Source of the DNA: Clostridia bacterium
GTDB lineage: Bacteria > Bacillota > Clostridia > Acetivibrionales > DSM-2933
Assembly: GCA_026418275.1 (NCBI GenBank)
Contig: JAOABQ010000017.1
Span: 1 to 64,000, forward strand
Reading direction: 5' to 3'
Length of the DNA: 64,000 nucleotides
The notes below the pieces were generated by a model. The model saw only the letters and a list, made by a program, of their open reading frames with translations. It ran no database searches and was not told the origin of the DNA. This document shows positions 1-9,921 of this stretch, one piece after another; the stretch's first letter is position 1, and the number at the start of each line of letters is the position of its first letter. A program made the position numbers and the translations under genes.

Positions 1-141
1 TTTTTCGGGTACGACTGCCTATAAAAGTTTCCATTAAATTCTAGTAAATATCAAGTTTTCATGTATTGGCTGACTATCCCTAAATTATTGGATATGTCAA
101 CCGATGAAATTTTGTAAAAAAGTTTTATGCAACATTATTGA

Positions 142-1068
142 TCAGGACTCAACGGATTTAGCACCTTCGGAAACAAGCTATCCGATGTAAACAACGGATT
201 AAAACAAATTTCAGACGGACTGGGAAAGACGAACGGATTTCTATCTCAGCTTAATACAAATAAAACATTCTATATTCCTAATGAAGCTTTAACAAATGAA
301 AACTTTAAAAAAGCATTGGATAATTTCATGTCCAGCGATAGAACCATTACCAAAATGATTATTGTTTTAAATGACGATCCTTACTCAAAGGAGGCTATAA
401 GTACTGTAAAAGAAATAAATGAAACTTTATCTACCGGACTTAAAGGCACAGTTCTTTCAAATGCCAGGTTTGGAGTGTCGGGACCAAGTGCAATGACCGG
501 TGATATGAATGACATATTGAATCGGGATCTTAACAGAATGATAATAATAGTGCTTATAGGAATATTCCTTGTGCTGCTTCTTGTGATACGATCCTTCTGG
601 ACGCCGGTTTTCATAACTGCATCCCTTATAGGGTCATACTATGCGGCGATGTTTATGCTAAACTATATTTTCATAAATTTAATGGGATTAGAGGGTGTTT
701 CTTCCTACGTTCCATTCTTCTCCTTCATAGTAATTGTGGCACTGGGCGTAGACTACAGTATATTCCTGATGATGCGCTATAAGGAATACCCTCACATGTC
801 CCCTAAAGAAGCAATAGTTATGGCTTGCAGACATATAGGCGGTGTGGTAACGTCAGCAGCCATAATCCTTGCAGGTACTTTTGCAACACTTATGCCTTCC
901 GGTTTAACTCTTTTATATCAATTGGCAGTAGCTGTAATTGTAGGACTCATAGTACTTTGCTTCATATTACTACCTATTTTCCTGCCGGCTATGATTGCAA
1001 TTCCCAGTGCCATAACAGATTTATTCTCAAAAAATAAGGTAGGCTTAACTATAGAAGAAAATGCCTAG
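142..1068 (+). pseudogene. MMPL/RND-type transporter, C-terminal fragment
   Basis: The reading frame is open from about 142 (just after a TGA at 139) to the TAG at 1066, but the first ATG is at 316. The stretch before that ATG still reads as protein (SGLNGFSTFGNKLSDVNNGL), a pattern typical of the soluble loop of MMPL proteins. Five or six hydrophobic segments follow, with the family motif ALGVDYSIFLMMRYKE. MMPL proteins of this kind normally have 700 to 1000 residues and two halves of six membrane segments; only the second half is present. Upstream, bases 1-141 have stops in this frame, so the gene has lost its 5' half by deletion or rearrangement, or by a frameshift outside the window. An intact short protein starting at 316 is possible but would lack most of the family fold. 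Confidence 0.75.
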
Positions 1069-1103
1069 ACAAAGTTTCTAGAACATCAAAACAAGCAGAG
1101 GAT

Positions 1104-1147
1104 ATTAAGGTAGTCTCGCAATCGGCTGATTTCGAAGCTACCTTAAT
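1104..1147. terminator. 10-bp hairpin downstream of the MMPL fragment
   Basis: ATTAAGGTAG (1104-1113) pairs with CTACCTTAAT (1138-1147) around a 24-base loop. Only a weak T run follows, so it may be a poor terminator or another structured element. The rest of 1069-1501 shows no gene and no convincing promoter. Confidence 0.4.
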
Positions 1148-1501
1148 TTATTGTACTGATATCCGGATATTAAACTACCTAATAAGCCAAAAGAGACTAT
1201 GAGTCTTTTTTGCAAAGCTATGAATAGAACACAGATAAATAAAAATATTGCTAAATCCCTAAAGAGTGGTAGCGGGGTAGTCATGTGGTACTAAATCTTC
1301 GATTCCATACAAAGCTAAATTCCCCCCGGTATAAATATCTAACAATATGTAATTTCACTTATTTTACTATAAATATTAGATAGATTTAGTTATGCCGGAT
1401 ACCATTGAAGACGTTGGATAGTCAATTGTGCATAATCCGCCTTTGAAGAGAATATTATCCATTTGTCTGAATATTTAAAAACCTTTTTGGGGGGTAAGTG
1501 A

Positions 1502-2692
1502 ATGAGATATGATATTATCATTGTTGGGGCGGGACCGTCAGGTATATCCACTGCTTTACATTTGGCAAAGTTTTCACCGGAATTGGCTGTACGGACTCTT
1601 GTAATAGAAAAGCAGAGCCATCCCCGTCCAAAGCTGTGTGGGGGCGGGATTCTACAGGATGGGATTGCAGTATTAAGCCGGCTGGGTTTGAGTCTTGCGG
1701 AAATTCCCTGTGTTCGCGTGAAGGAAGCATATTTTTTATTTGAAGGCAGGGGATTCTGTATTAACCGATATCCGGAAAGTTTCAACGTTGTCCGAAGAGA
1801 GGAATTTGATGCCTGGCTTGTAAAAGAGGCCCGCAGCCGGGGCATTACAATAATGGAAGAACTTTGTGTTCTTAATGTATCCCCAACCGATCAAGGTATG
1901 AAGGTTGAGACGAATCAAGGAGATTTCTTCTGTAAGGTGGTTGTTGGGGCTGATGGTTCTAGCAGTGTTGTCGGAAAGGTTATATCCGGTAAGAATGGTT
2001 CATGCTCAGCAACGGCACTGGAGATTTTTATCTCTCCTGAGGAATTAAGAGAAACAAAACCAAAAAACACCCATTGTGCTTATTTTGATTTCTCCTTTAT
2101 GGCTGAAGGCTTACAGGGGTATGTTTGGGATTTTCCGACACAAGACTGCCATGAACCGGCTCGTAACATGGGAATTTATAACGCCGGCATACGCCCCAGT
2201 AGTTCTTCCATGAATCTTAAGAACATGCTTCGGCTGAACATGGAAAAGCAGGAGTTGAAGCTTGATCGTTACACTTTAAAAGGAAATCCCATACGATGGT
2301 TTGATAAGAAAAAACCTTTTTCCAGCCAAGGAATTATTTTAGTAGGTGATGCTGCAGGAGTGGATCCTGTTTTTGGGGAGGGAATATCCTTCGCGCTGGG
2401 ATATGGTGAACTGGCTGCGGCTGAAATAAAAGAGGCTTTTGCCGAAAATGATTTTTCATTCTCCGGTTATAAAAGTCGGATATTAAAACATCCTATGGGC
2501 AGATGCCTTAAACGGCGCTCACAAATAGCACGTATTTTATATCGCATCCGAAGCCGGTTACTATTACGATTCATATGGGGACAACTGGGCTTTCTGATGA
2601 AATGGTACATTGAGTATTTCCTGATCGAATGGGCAAAACAATCCAACGGTCAATCCGGGGCAGAAAGAACCAAAACCTACAAGAAGGTTTAA
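1502..2692 (+). CDS. FAD-dependent oxidoreductase, geranylgeranyl reductase family
   Basis: This 396-residue flavoprotein starts at an ATG eight bases after a GGGGGG ribosome site. The N terminus has the dinucleotide-binding fingerprint VGAGPSG (residues 8-14), then KLCGGG near residue 44, a signature of the geranylgeranyl reductase/digeranylgeranylglycerophospholipid reductase group. The second FAD motif GDAAGVDPVFGEG lies near residue 282. The C terminus is basic and partly hydrophobic (LLLRFIWGQLGFLMKW), which suggests membrane association. In this family the enzymes reduce isoprenoid double bonds or act on quinone-like or halogenated substrates; the substrate here cannot be read from the sequence. 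It stands alone, with the MMPL fragment upstream and a convergent protease gene downstream. Confidence 0.8.
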   Translation: MRYDIIIVGAGPSGISTALHLAKFSPELAVRTLVIEKQSHPRPKLCGGGILQDGIAVLSRLGLSLAEIPCVRVKEAYFLFEGRGFCINRYPESFNVVRREEFDAWLVKEARSRGITIMEELCVLNVSPTDQGMKVETNQGDFFCKVVVGADGSSSVVGKVISGKNGSCSATALEIFISPEELRETKPKNTHCAYFDFSFMAEGLQGYVWDFPTQDCHEPARNMGIYNAGIRPSSSSMNLKNMLRLNMEKQELKLDRYTLKGNPIRWFDKKKPFSSQGIILVGDAAGVDPVFGEGISFALGYGELAAAEIKEAFAENDFSFSGYKSRILKHPMGRCLKRRSQIARILYRIRSRLLLRFIWGQLGFLMKWYIEYFLIEWAKQSNGQSGAERTKTYKKV

Positions 2693-2723
2693 AGATACTA
2701 TTACACTTTCTTTGCCGTGATAT

Positions 2724-2816
2724 CTATTTCGCCCAGGGGTCGATGTTCAGAAAAGTCACAACTCCCTTGCTCTCCTTTGCAAAGGTGATCTTGGCATCCA
2801 ATTCCCTAAATACGTA
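2724..2816 (-). pseudogene. possible decayed C-terminal gene remnant
   Basis: On the minus strand a short open stretch ends in TAG at 2726-2724 and reads ELDAKITFAKESKGVVTFL near its middle. This resembles the last strands of the DUF3471-type tail found after serine beta-lactamase-like domains. A stop lies just upstream and there is no start codon, so at most it is a relic of about 30 codons. The resemblance is by eye and weak. Confidence 0.25.
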
Positions 2817-2820
2817 TTAA

Positions 2821-2886
2821 AACAAAAAACAAAAAGGGATGGCCCTTCGATGGAACCTGACCGGTTCTTTCGTTGAACCATCCCTT
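2821..2886 (-). terminator. rho-independent terminator of the S8 protease gene
   Basis: Read on the minus strand, AAGGGATGG (2886-2878) pairs with CCATCCCTT (2842-2834), with further pairing inside (GAACC/GGTTC). A T-rich run interrupted by G follows (plus-strand A run 2821-2835). It lies 45 bases past the protease stop and could also stop the convergent oxidoreductase transcript. Confidence 0.85.
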
Positions 2887-2930
2887 CTATCATTAAGTTG
2901 TATGTTGTATAAATTTAATACACTTAGCGG

Positions 2931-5900
2931 TTAGTTAATTGGCGCTTGCGGATAATCAATTGTTGTTTTGTCCATGTGAGCTGAAACCATCATAATATCA
3001 CTCATGTTGATGACATTATCTTTATTTAAGTCTCTGTCTGGGACGTAATTCGGGCTTCCCAGTGAAGCACCGAAAGACAGGTATACTTCATTTACATCTG
3101 CTGAATCAATCACATTGTTTTGTACTCCGTTAATAGGCATATCCCCGATCCACATATCAAGGGGTGAAGTTAAAGAGCCTATTTGGATATTGGAGGTAAC
3201 GGGTACATTCTCTACTTTTCTGGTCAGGTAAGTTGGCTTTGATATTTTTATGTTGTACGCAACCGATGTTCTCGGAACTTGTTGAATTTGGAAATATCCG
3301 TTTGAATCGGTAGTTGCGTTTAAAGTGGTTCCTTCGATCTCTACAGTAAAGTTTGCGTTTTTATTCGGGTCACTGCTGCTATGGGTTGGTGATACATAAC
3401 CCGAAATCGTGTAGGTGGTATTTGAAGGATAAAAAGCCGTATTTCTGTACTCGAATATGGTATTATTACTGTTTATTTCCCAGAATCCCACATCGTTGAT
3501 ATTTTTATGCAAGCCATTGAATATATAAATGCTGTCATTACATACTGCCGCATCCATGCTATAGGTCTTACCATATGGAAGCTTCACTTTGGTGCTCCAT
3601 GTTTGAGTGGATGGGGAATACTCTTCTACCGTATCGGATACAAAAGGATGCTTATCTGTTTGTCCGCCGAAAAGGTACAGCTTGCCGTTTTTGGAGGTGA
3701 CTGCGAAGCTGGTTTTTGCTTGAGGCATATCAGACTTGGTTTGCCAGGTGTTGGTAGCGGGGTTATACTCTTCAATATATTTGAGTGCGTAGAAATTATT
3801 ATAAATTTGATAAAATAGGTTGTTGCAACCTCCCAGCGCATAGATTTTGCCGTTTGCTTCGGCAACGCCCAGGTCGTATCTTGCGTGCTGCATAGGAGCT
3901 TTTAGTGTCCACCTGTTTAAAGCGGGATCATATTCCTCAACTGTATTTAATACGTTGGAACCGTTATTTCCACCGATTACATAAATTTTATTGTTTACAA
4001 CAGCGGTGCCGAAGGCATACCTTGCTGTCAACATGCTGGCCTTTGGAGTCCAATTACCGGTTTGAGGGTCATATTCTTCTACCAGGTTTGTTGGGGAATT
4101 TGAAGAGATACCTCCGATAGCGTAGAGTTTATTATTTAATGCGACTAATTTTAAGTAGCTTCTTGGTGTCATATAGGGAAGTGCGGTAATCGATCCTGAA
4201 TTCGGACTATATACATCAAAGTCACCTGTTCCATTGGTATATACATCGCTTTGTCCCCCGGCAATATAGATTTTGCCGTTTAAGGAAGCTGTCGCAACGC
4301 CAACGCTTTTGATATTCACCCAGTTTTTTCTTAAGTAGTAATAATCATAGTCGGGTGAAAACTCAAGACAGCTCTTTAGCGTATTCGTGCCGTCATGGCC
4401 TCCCGCAATAAAAAGGGTTCCATTGTATGAAAGCACACCGGAATAAGCCCTTATAGAAGGTAATGTGAACTTTACAATCCATTGGTTGGTCGTTGGATTG
4501 TATTCTTCGATTTTATTATGCATATTACCGCCGACCGCATAGATTTTACCGTTGAGTACACCGGCGCCAAGCATACCTTTGGCGTATGTCATACTGCTTA
4601 AAGTAGACCAGTTGCCCGTAGACGTATCAAGTACTTCCACAGCATCGGTAAAGCCTATATATAAGTTGCCTCCCATGACATAAATCTTGCTGCCGATAAC
4701 GGCAATTCCTACATTGCTTCTTTGCAACGACATGGTGTTGCCCGATGTCCATTGGCCGGTAGCGATATTATAAATGCTTACGGTATTTAGTTTGCTGGAG
4801 CCGCTTGAACCTCCGATGACATAGATCTTTCCGTCTACTACTGCTGCTCCGAAATCTTTCCTTAAGGATGGCATATCGGGAAGTGTGCTCCAGGTATTGG
4901 TTGGTATATCGTATACCTCGAATTTTTTTAACGTCGTCGTACCGTCATAGCCGCCAAGTGCGTATAATTTGTTTCCGTATGCCACAAGCGACAAGCCTTC
5001 TCTAGCGGTAGGCATTGAGGTTTTACCCCACCATTTTCCTTTTACAGGGTCATACATCTTAAGGGAGGACACACGGGAAGAACCGTTATAGCCCCCTGCG
5101 GCGTAGAATTTGCCTCCTGATTCCGCAAAACCGAAATTGCTTACATTGGTAGGCATATCAGGGGCTTTGGAAATCTCATTCATTCCTGTCGAGGTTTCGG
5201 ATTCCAAGGTCCAGTCACTGGAATTTAGTTCGCCTACAACTCTTAATCTGAAATAGTATTTTTTCATAGGAAGTAGATCTGTAAAGGTAACGGAGGCTGT
5301 ACTTGTCCGTAGTTTTCTGTACACATTTATGTCCGGGTTCGGATAGGTGCGGTAGCCTTCATCATATAATTCCACTTCGTACTGGGGAGCCCTAGCCACA
5401 GCATCCCATACGATTTTTACCGAATTAAACCCGTTTCCTATTACACTTACATTTTGAGGCGTATCAAACTTGGTGCAAATTGTCTTCGTATAGCTCCATT
5501 CGCCTGTTTGGGTGCCTGATTTTGCTCTCACCCTGTATGTATGGGTACTGCCGCTTAAAAGCCCTGAGTGTACATAGCTTAAGGAGGTTGTGTTTACGAT
5601 TGTGGAACCGTCGAGTTCAATGTCATAGCTTGTTGCCCCGTATACTGCCTCCCATGTAGGCTGTATGGTATTGTAGGTAACGCTTAGCGGATTGTTTTGT
5701 TTGTTTTCCTCATCGGAATCAATGAAATTGCCTTCCTCCTTAATCTGTGCAGGTGCTTCAAGCAAGCTGTGTCTGCTTACGAGGGAGAAAGGTTGTTTGA
5801 CACCTGTAAGGTTCGGATCACCCACAGAAATGTTGAAGCCTGTGACTCTAAGTGTGTATGTTCCGACCTCCGGATTTTGAATAAATATGTTCTCTACGTT

Positions 5901-7799
5901 ATTTACCCTGTCTCTTACGTTTTGTCTTGCGAAATCGTTCCCGTAATAGACTTGCCCGCTGGGGGAAGTTACCACGAGGTCAAGGTCATTTACAAGAGCG
6001 GGAGATGATAAGGCGGAGGCAGGAGCATCGGTCCATGCCAGTGTTACCTTTAGCGGTGTATTGGAGTTTGTCACTAGAATACTTCTGGTTACGGATTGGC
6101 CTGTAGCGACAGATTCGTTTTCGTTGATGATGCTGTTTGATGTATACTGCTGTCCTATAAGCGAGTTATTGAGGTTGATTTTTCCCCAACCCTGTTCGCT
6201 GCTGCTTACGTTTAAGTCCTTTGCCCCATTGACCAGGGTTGCTTTAATTAAAGATGCGGATGGATTCGTTATAGAAAACTGCTGCCTTAAGTACTGTCTT
6301 ACAACGGCTGCTGCCCCGGCGGTAATTGGTGTAGCCATTGATGTACCGGACAGGTACTGGTATCTGTCGTTATTTGGGTATTCTCTGTATGGCGCTGACA
6401 GAGAAGACATGGTAGATATAATAAAACTTCCGGGGGCTACCACGTCCGGTTTGACTCTGCCATCACTGCAAGGGCCTGTCCTTGAATAGGTAGCTACGCC
6501 ATACCCTTTTCTGTTTCTGTACATGGAGGTGAAGTCCTCATTCGGGCAGTCACTTTTGGTTGAACCGACAGTTATACAATTTTTGGCTGTACCGGGGTTT
6601 GCAATACCTTCCCTTCCATCATCACCCTCATTACCTGCCGCAAAAAGAACCGTCATGTCTTTATGGTTCCATATAAAGGTGTCAAGGTCTACGGCGATGC
6701 TCCTGTACCCTCCGTAATACCCGGTTGGATTAAGTGCGTCAATCTCAGTCCAGGAGTTTGAATGGATTCGAGCTCCTAAGTTATATGCGTCTTGAAGTAA
6801 GGTGGTAACGTTACCGAATCTAGGGCCGGGAGCTGTTTTTGCTCCTGTTGCCTGGAACACAAGTTTTGCCCCCGGGGCAATCCCTTTAAACCTACCGCTT
6901 GAGGCGGAACCGGTTCCTATGATTGACCCTGCAACATGGGTTCCATGTCCGTTGCTTCTGATATTGTCATCAGCTGCTGAATCTTCGGAATAGTCTATGA
7001 TATTATTGATTTGGCCCTGAAAGTCAGGATGCATGGTGGAATCATTAACACCTGTGTCAATGCCGGAGTCTGCAACACCCACAATTTCTCCGCTGCCGTT
7101 CCAAATTCCCGAACTCCATGGGTTTGTTGTGCCAAATACAACAGCTCTTGATTTTTCGTTGCAATAGGCCAGTTGTTTCTGTTCCTCTATATATTTTACC
7201 TGTTTTAATTCTTCGAGGGATTTTACTTTATCTTTTTTGATTTTTAAGATGATCGAACCATCTTTGTCGTATAGAGTCGCCGCACCTAAATTTTTGACGT
7301 CCGAATCGAGTATACCGGGCGTATAATCAAATGTTTTTACAATAACATTCAATTCATCCGGCGCTGATTTATCTGCAAGTTTATTCTCCAGTTCAATGTC
7401 CAATTTATAGGAATGATCAAAGTCAAGAACATCCGCGATAAAATCAAGATTCTTAATATTTTGTGCCATGGTGCCGGTCATTCTTGCGAGAAAAGCATAA
7501 TCCGGCAAGTAATCATAAAGCTTAACGCCTTCTTTTATTACATCTTCTTTCATTTGGGCTGTGATAGGACCTGTGAAAGCGATAATATACTCTCTTTCTT
7601 CTGAGGCGTTTGTGTTTTTGGACACGGACCTTAGGGAATTAGACCCGGCATTCTTAGCGCTTAGGGTTCCTTTCTTGAGTTGGATTTTGAAGTCTTTTAA
7701 TGGTTTGGAGCTGCTTTGGGCGAAAGATGCCATCGGAAACGATAATGTCGATACGCCCACTGCCAACGACATAAACATTGCTAAAACTTTACGCTTCAT
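2931..7799 (-). CDS. secreted S8 protease with kelch repeats and dockerin
   Basis: The start is the ATG at 7799-7797, seven bases after AAAGGAGGT; an upstream in-frame ATG at 7886 has no such site. The protein is 1622 residues. It has a signal peptide (about 1-28, ending SFAQS), a propeptide-like region, and a subtilisin domain with the triad D244 (VADSGID), H285 (GHGTHVAG) and S487 (SGTSMATP). A beta-sandwich follows (about 570-690), then two fibronectin-III-like domains (about 700-890), then 12 kelch motifs marked by Gly-Gly pairs (about 890-1450), which would make two six-bladed propellers. Last come a carboxypeptidase-regulatory-like fold (about 1460-1530) and a two-repeat dockerin (DLNKDNVINMSDIM in repeat 2). 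It is probably a cell-surface or scaffold-bound protease; the propellers are likely binding modules. The order protease, FN3, double kelch, dockerin is unusual. Confidence 0.93.
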   Translation of the reverse strand: MKRKVLAMFMSLAVGVSTLSFPMASFAQSSSKPLKDFKIQLKKGTLSAKNAGSNSLRSVSKNTNASEEREYIIAFTGPITAQMKEDVIKEGVKLYDYLPDYAFLARMTGTMAQNIKNLDFIADVLDFDHSYKLDIELENKLADKSAPDELNVIVKTFDYTPGILDSDVKNLGAATLYDKDGSIILKIKKDKVKSLEELKQVKYIEEQKQLAYCNEKSRAVVFGTTNPWSSGIWNGSGEIVGVADSGIDTGVNDSTMHPDFQGQINNIIDYSEDSAADDNIRSNGHGTHVAGSIIGTGSASSGRFKGIAPGAKLVFQATGAKTAPGPRFGNVTTLLQDAYNLGARIHSNSWTEIDALNPTGYYGGYRSIAVDLDTFIWNHKDMTVLFAAGNEGDDGREGIANPGTAKNCITVGSTKSDCPNEDFTSMYRNRKGYGVATYSRTGPCSDGRVKPDVVAPGSFIISTMSSLSAPYREYPNNDRYQYLSGTSMATPITAGAAAVVRQYLRQQFSITNPSASLIKATLVNGAKDLNVSSSEQGWGKINLNNSLIGQQYTSNSIINENESVATGQSVTRSILVTNSNTPLKVTLAWTDAPASALSSPALVNDLDLVVTSPSGQVYYGNDFARQNVRDRVNNVENIFIQNPEVGTYTLRVTGFNISVGDPNLTGVKQPFSLVSRHSLLEAPAQIKEEGNFIDSDEENKQNNPLSVTYNTIQPTWEAVYGATSYDIELDGSTIVNTTSLSYVHSGLLSGSTHTYRVRAKSGTQTGEWSYTKTICTKFDTPQNVSVIGNGFNSVKIVWDAVARAPQYEVELYDEGYRTYPNPDINVYRKLRTSTASVTFTDLLPMKKYYFRLRVVGELNSSDWTLESETSTGMNEISKAPDMPTNVSNFGFAESGGKFYAAGGYNGSSRVSSLKMYDPVKGKWWGKTSMPTAREGLSLVAYGNKLYALGGYDGTTTLKKFEVYDIPTNTWSTLPDMPSLRKDFGAAVVDGKIYVIGGSSGSSKLNTVSIYNIATGQWTSGNTMSLQRSNVGIAVIGSKIYVMGGNLYIGFTDAVEVLDTSTGNWSTLSSMTYAKGMLGAGVLNGKIYAVGGNMHNKIEEYNPTTNQWIVKFTLPSIRAYSGVLSYNGTLFIAGGHDGTNTLKSCLEFSPDYDYYYLRKNWVNIKSVGVATASLNGKIYIAGGQSDVYTNGTGDFDVYSPNSGSITALPYMTPRSYLKLVALNNKLYAIGGISSNSPTNLVEEYDPQTGNWTPKASMLTARYAFGTAVVNNKIYVIGGNNGSNVLNTVEEYDPALNRWTLKAPMQHARYDLGVAEANGKIYALGGCNNLFYQIYNNFYALKYIEEYNPATNTWQTKSDMPQAKTSFAVTSKNGKLYLFGGQTDKHPFVSDTVEEYSPSTQTWSTKVKLPYGKTYSMDAAVCNDSIYIFNGLHKNINDVGFWEINSNNTIFEYRNTAFYPSNTTYTISGYVSPTHSSSDPNKNANFTVEIEGTTLNATTDSNGYFQIQQVPRTSVAYNIKISKPTYLTRKVENVPVTSNIQIGSLTSPLDMWIGDMPINGVQNNVIDSADVNEVYLSFGASLGSPNYVPDRDLNKDNVINMSDIMMVSAHMDKTTIDYPQAPIN

Positions 7800-7960
7800 T
7801 TTGAGACCTCCTTTTATTTGTTTGTATTTTTTATATAGAAAATTGCATAAAACATCACACAGGGTAAGCGTTATCGGATGTATCAACGATAAATGCCTAC
7901 AAATGCAAGTTTTATTGCATTTACTATATCTTAAGTAAGTGCTTCATAAGGGTTAGACCC

Positions 7961-8029
7961 CTATTGATAAATACTTGACAATGTTGAATAATAAAACCGC
8001 AAGAATACAACGTTTAATATGACTTCCAT
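7961..8029 (-). CDS. possible 22-residue leader peptide
   Basis: On the minus strand an ATG at 8029-8027 follows AAGGAAGGAG at a good distance and opens a 22-codon frame (MEVILNVVFLRFYYSTLSSI...) ending in TAG at 7963-7961. It is hydrophobic, with a single arginine and a single glutamate. It lies about 160 bases ahead of the protease gene on the same strand, so it could be a translated leader or a small membrane peptide. Length alone would allow this by chance; the strong ribosome site is the main support. Confidence 0.3.
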   Translation of the reverse strand: MEVILNVVFLRFYYSTLSSIYQ

Positions 8030-8764
8030 AATAATTCTCCTTCCTTCGTTTTATTCACACCATTGTTTGTTAATAATAGCATTACTTTTTTTATTCATCT
8101 CACCAAGGGCAAAAATTAACCAAGCTTCCGAACTCCAAACATGCTTCAAATGCTATTTAGATAATTTGTATCCTTTTCATATTTAATACGAGGGTATCAA
8201 CAACTTATTAACATTTTATTCCTTTAAGGTTTAAAGCCTTATAGGAAAATGTGTGCATTTCAAGCAAGAAATACACATTTTCTCAAGGGAAAAATAAAAA
8301 AAAGAAAGCTTTCGCTTTCTTTTTATCCTGCAAATCAACAGAATCAAAAGCCCTATAAGAAGGACTATAAACATTTACAAAAGTAAATACCCACAGGAAT
8401 ACCAAAATCTGAGCTTTAAGTGTAAGAAGCCCAAACATATATGTCGAAAAGCAGTATAATGAAGTATAGAATTGTATAAATGACCAAAAGAAAAAGATAA
8501 CCCGCCACACGATCCTTAATGGCTTGTTCCTAAACTCACTATGCCCATCAGCAATAAGGGGATTAGAGTTATGTTTATTGCTATAAAGATATTATAATTA
8601 GTTTAGTTAATTTAATTTTTATATATAAAAGCCTTAAAACAGGCTTATTATTAATTTGGCTGATATAAATAGGAAATTATTTCTTTCACTTTCGTCTAAT
8701 GCTTCAAGATAGGGGTGCCGCCAACATTTTCGACAATATTGGCAACTCCCCATATAGAACTTGT
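8030..8764. other. intergenic region with decayed sequence
   Basis: No gene can be supported here. It holds one strong bidirectional terminator (8301-8322), a minus-strand open stretch between about 8593 and 8324 that reads like a membrane protein fragment but has no good start, and an imperfect hairpin at 8713-8755 (GGGG and GCCAA pairing with TTGGC and CCCC). The rest is AT-rich. Confidence 0.5.
8301..8324. terminator. bidirectional hairpin terminator
   Basis: AAAGAAAGC (8301-8309) and GCTTTCTTT (8314-8322) pair perfectly around a four-base loop, with A-rich sequence on one side and T-rich on the other. No intact gene ends at it, so it may be a relic of a lost gene. Confidence 0.7.
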
Positions 8765-8793
8765 TTGATTTAGAAAAAATATTAATATATAAT
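8765..8793 (+). promoter_or_regulatory. sigma-A type promoter
   Basis: TTGATT (8765-8770), a 17-base spacer and TATAAT (8788-8793). It lies 28 bases ahead of the GTG start at 8822, leaving a very short leader that holds only the GGGGAG ribosome site. Confidence 0.7.
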
Positions 8794-8821
8794 TTATAAA
8801 AAAGGAAAAGGGGAGATTTGG

Positions 8822-9877
8822 GTGAAGAAAGAAATGAAAGGTTTTGTTACAGGGGTTATAGTTACAGCATTAGTATTTATAACGGTTTTTACAACTTTTG
8901 CTGAACCTATCCAGAAAGTGGTTACTGCCGTGTATAATAACATTAAAATTTATGTAGATGGAAATCTTATTCAACCAAAGGATGCGAATGGGAATAAAGT
9001 TGATCCATTTATCTATAATGGAACTACATACTTACCGGTCAGAGCGGTTTCACAAGCATTAGGCAAGAATATAGAATGGGATGACAAAACGAAATCCATT
9101 TATATTGGAGAAACTCAGCAATCTAATAATTATATGAGTGACAGTATCAAACCTTCTGAAATAAGTGAATCAGGCAAATGTGAGGTTAACTCAAAAATGC
9201 AAATTGATGGAGTCATATACAATAAGGGTTATAAGATGTACACGGCGAAGGCACAAGACTGTTTGGTAAAGTTTGATTTAGAAGGAAAGTATTCTGATAT
9301 TTCCGGGGTTTTGGGTCTGGATGATCAGGCTGAAAGCGCATTTGTATTGGTAGAAATCTATGCTGATGGTAAAATGATTGAAACCTATCATTTTAAAGAT
9401 GGGATCAATTCTGCCAAAGTAAACTGGAATGTTACTGGAATTAAAGAATTAGCCGTTAAAGCTTATGGAGTGATGAATGGTGATTCTAAATTGGACTTAG
9501 CGGGTTTTACTTTAAAATCAAATCCTAATTTTCATTCATCGACGGTGCAAAAAGAAGAAAGTCAGTTAACGAGTGATGATGTTACTGTGAAGATGTCTGC
9601 TGGAGTAGAAATGATTGGTGTTTTATTTGCATTTCCCGAAGGAGTCACAGACGTGGTTGTTACTGATGTAAGTAAATCAGAAGGAAGATTTAAGCCTTTC
9701 CCAATAAAAAAATATGAATACAATTTTTTTACACGAGCAGGAACGCAAGATTATCATAATTCAGAGGGGCTTGCTTACTTTAGCACAGGTGAGATATTAG
9801 AACTTACGGTTACATACAAATACAATGGAATGCAAAAAACAACTGTGATTAATCAAAAGATACTTCCCCCTACATAG
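8822..9877 (+). CDS. secreted stalk-domain (copper amine oxidase N-like) protein
   Basis: It starts with GTG five bases after GGGGAG. The 351-residue product has a signal peptide or N-terminal anchor (GFVTGVIVTALVFITVFTTF, about 7-26). A copper-amine-oxidase N-terminal-like stalk domain follows (about 40-100; YNGTTYLPVRAVSQALG is its hallmark). Residues about 110-235 look like a jelly-roll of the NPCBM type (one strand reads NKGYKMYTAKAQDCLVKF). The last 110 residues form a beta-rich domain I do not recognise. Such proteins are common at the surface of clostridia and bind wall or glycans; no catalytic residues are evident. It has its own promoter and no obvious operon partner. Confidence 0.75.
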   Translation: MKKEMKGFVTGVIVTALVFITVFTTFAEPIQKVVTAVYNNIKIYVDGNLIQPKDANGNKVDPFIYNGTTYLPVRAVSQALGKNIEWDDKTKSIYIGETQQSNNYMSDSIKPSEISESGKCEVNSKMQIDGVIYNKGYKMYTAKAQDCLVKFDLEGKYSDISGVLGLDDQAESAFVLVEIYADGKMIETYHFKDGINSAKVNWNVTGIKELAVKAYGVMNGDSKLDLAGFTLKSNPNFHSSTVQKEESQLTSDDVTVKMSAGVEMIGVLFAFPEGVTDVVVTDVSKSEGRFKPFPIKKYEYNFFTRAGTQDYHNSEGLAYFSTGEILELTVTYKYNGMQKTTVINQKILPPT

Positions 9878-9921
9878 GTTGACAAAATAAAGGATGGGAA
9901 TGACATTCTCAAAAAAGGTGA

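Noticed and set aside
7800..7886. Extension of the S8 protease to an upstream ATG at 7886
   Set aside because: The added 29 residues precede a normal signal peptide, and the AAAGGAGGT ribosome site fits only the ATG at 7799.
7801..7950. Possible riboswitch in the protease leader
   Set aside because: I compared it by eye with the c-di-GMP-I consensus and found no match; no stable conserved fold is evident.
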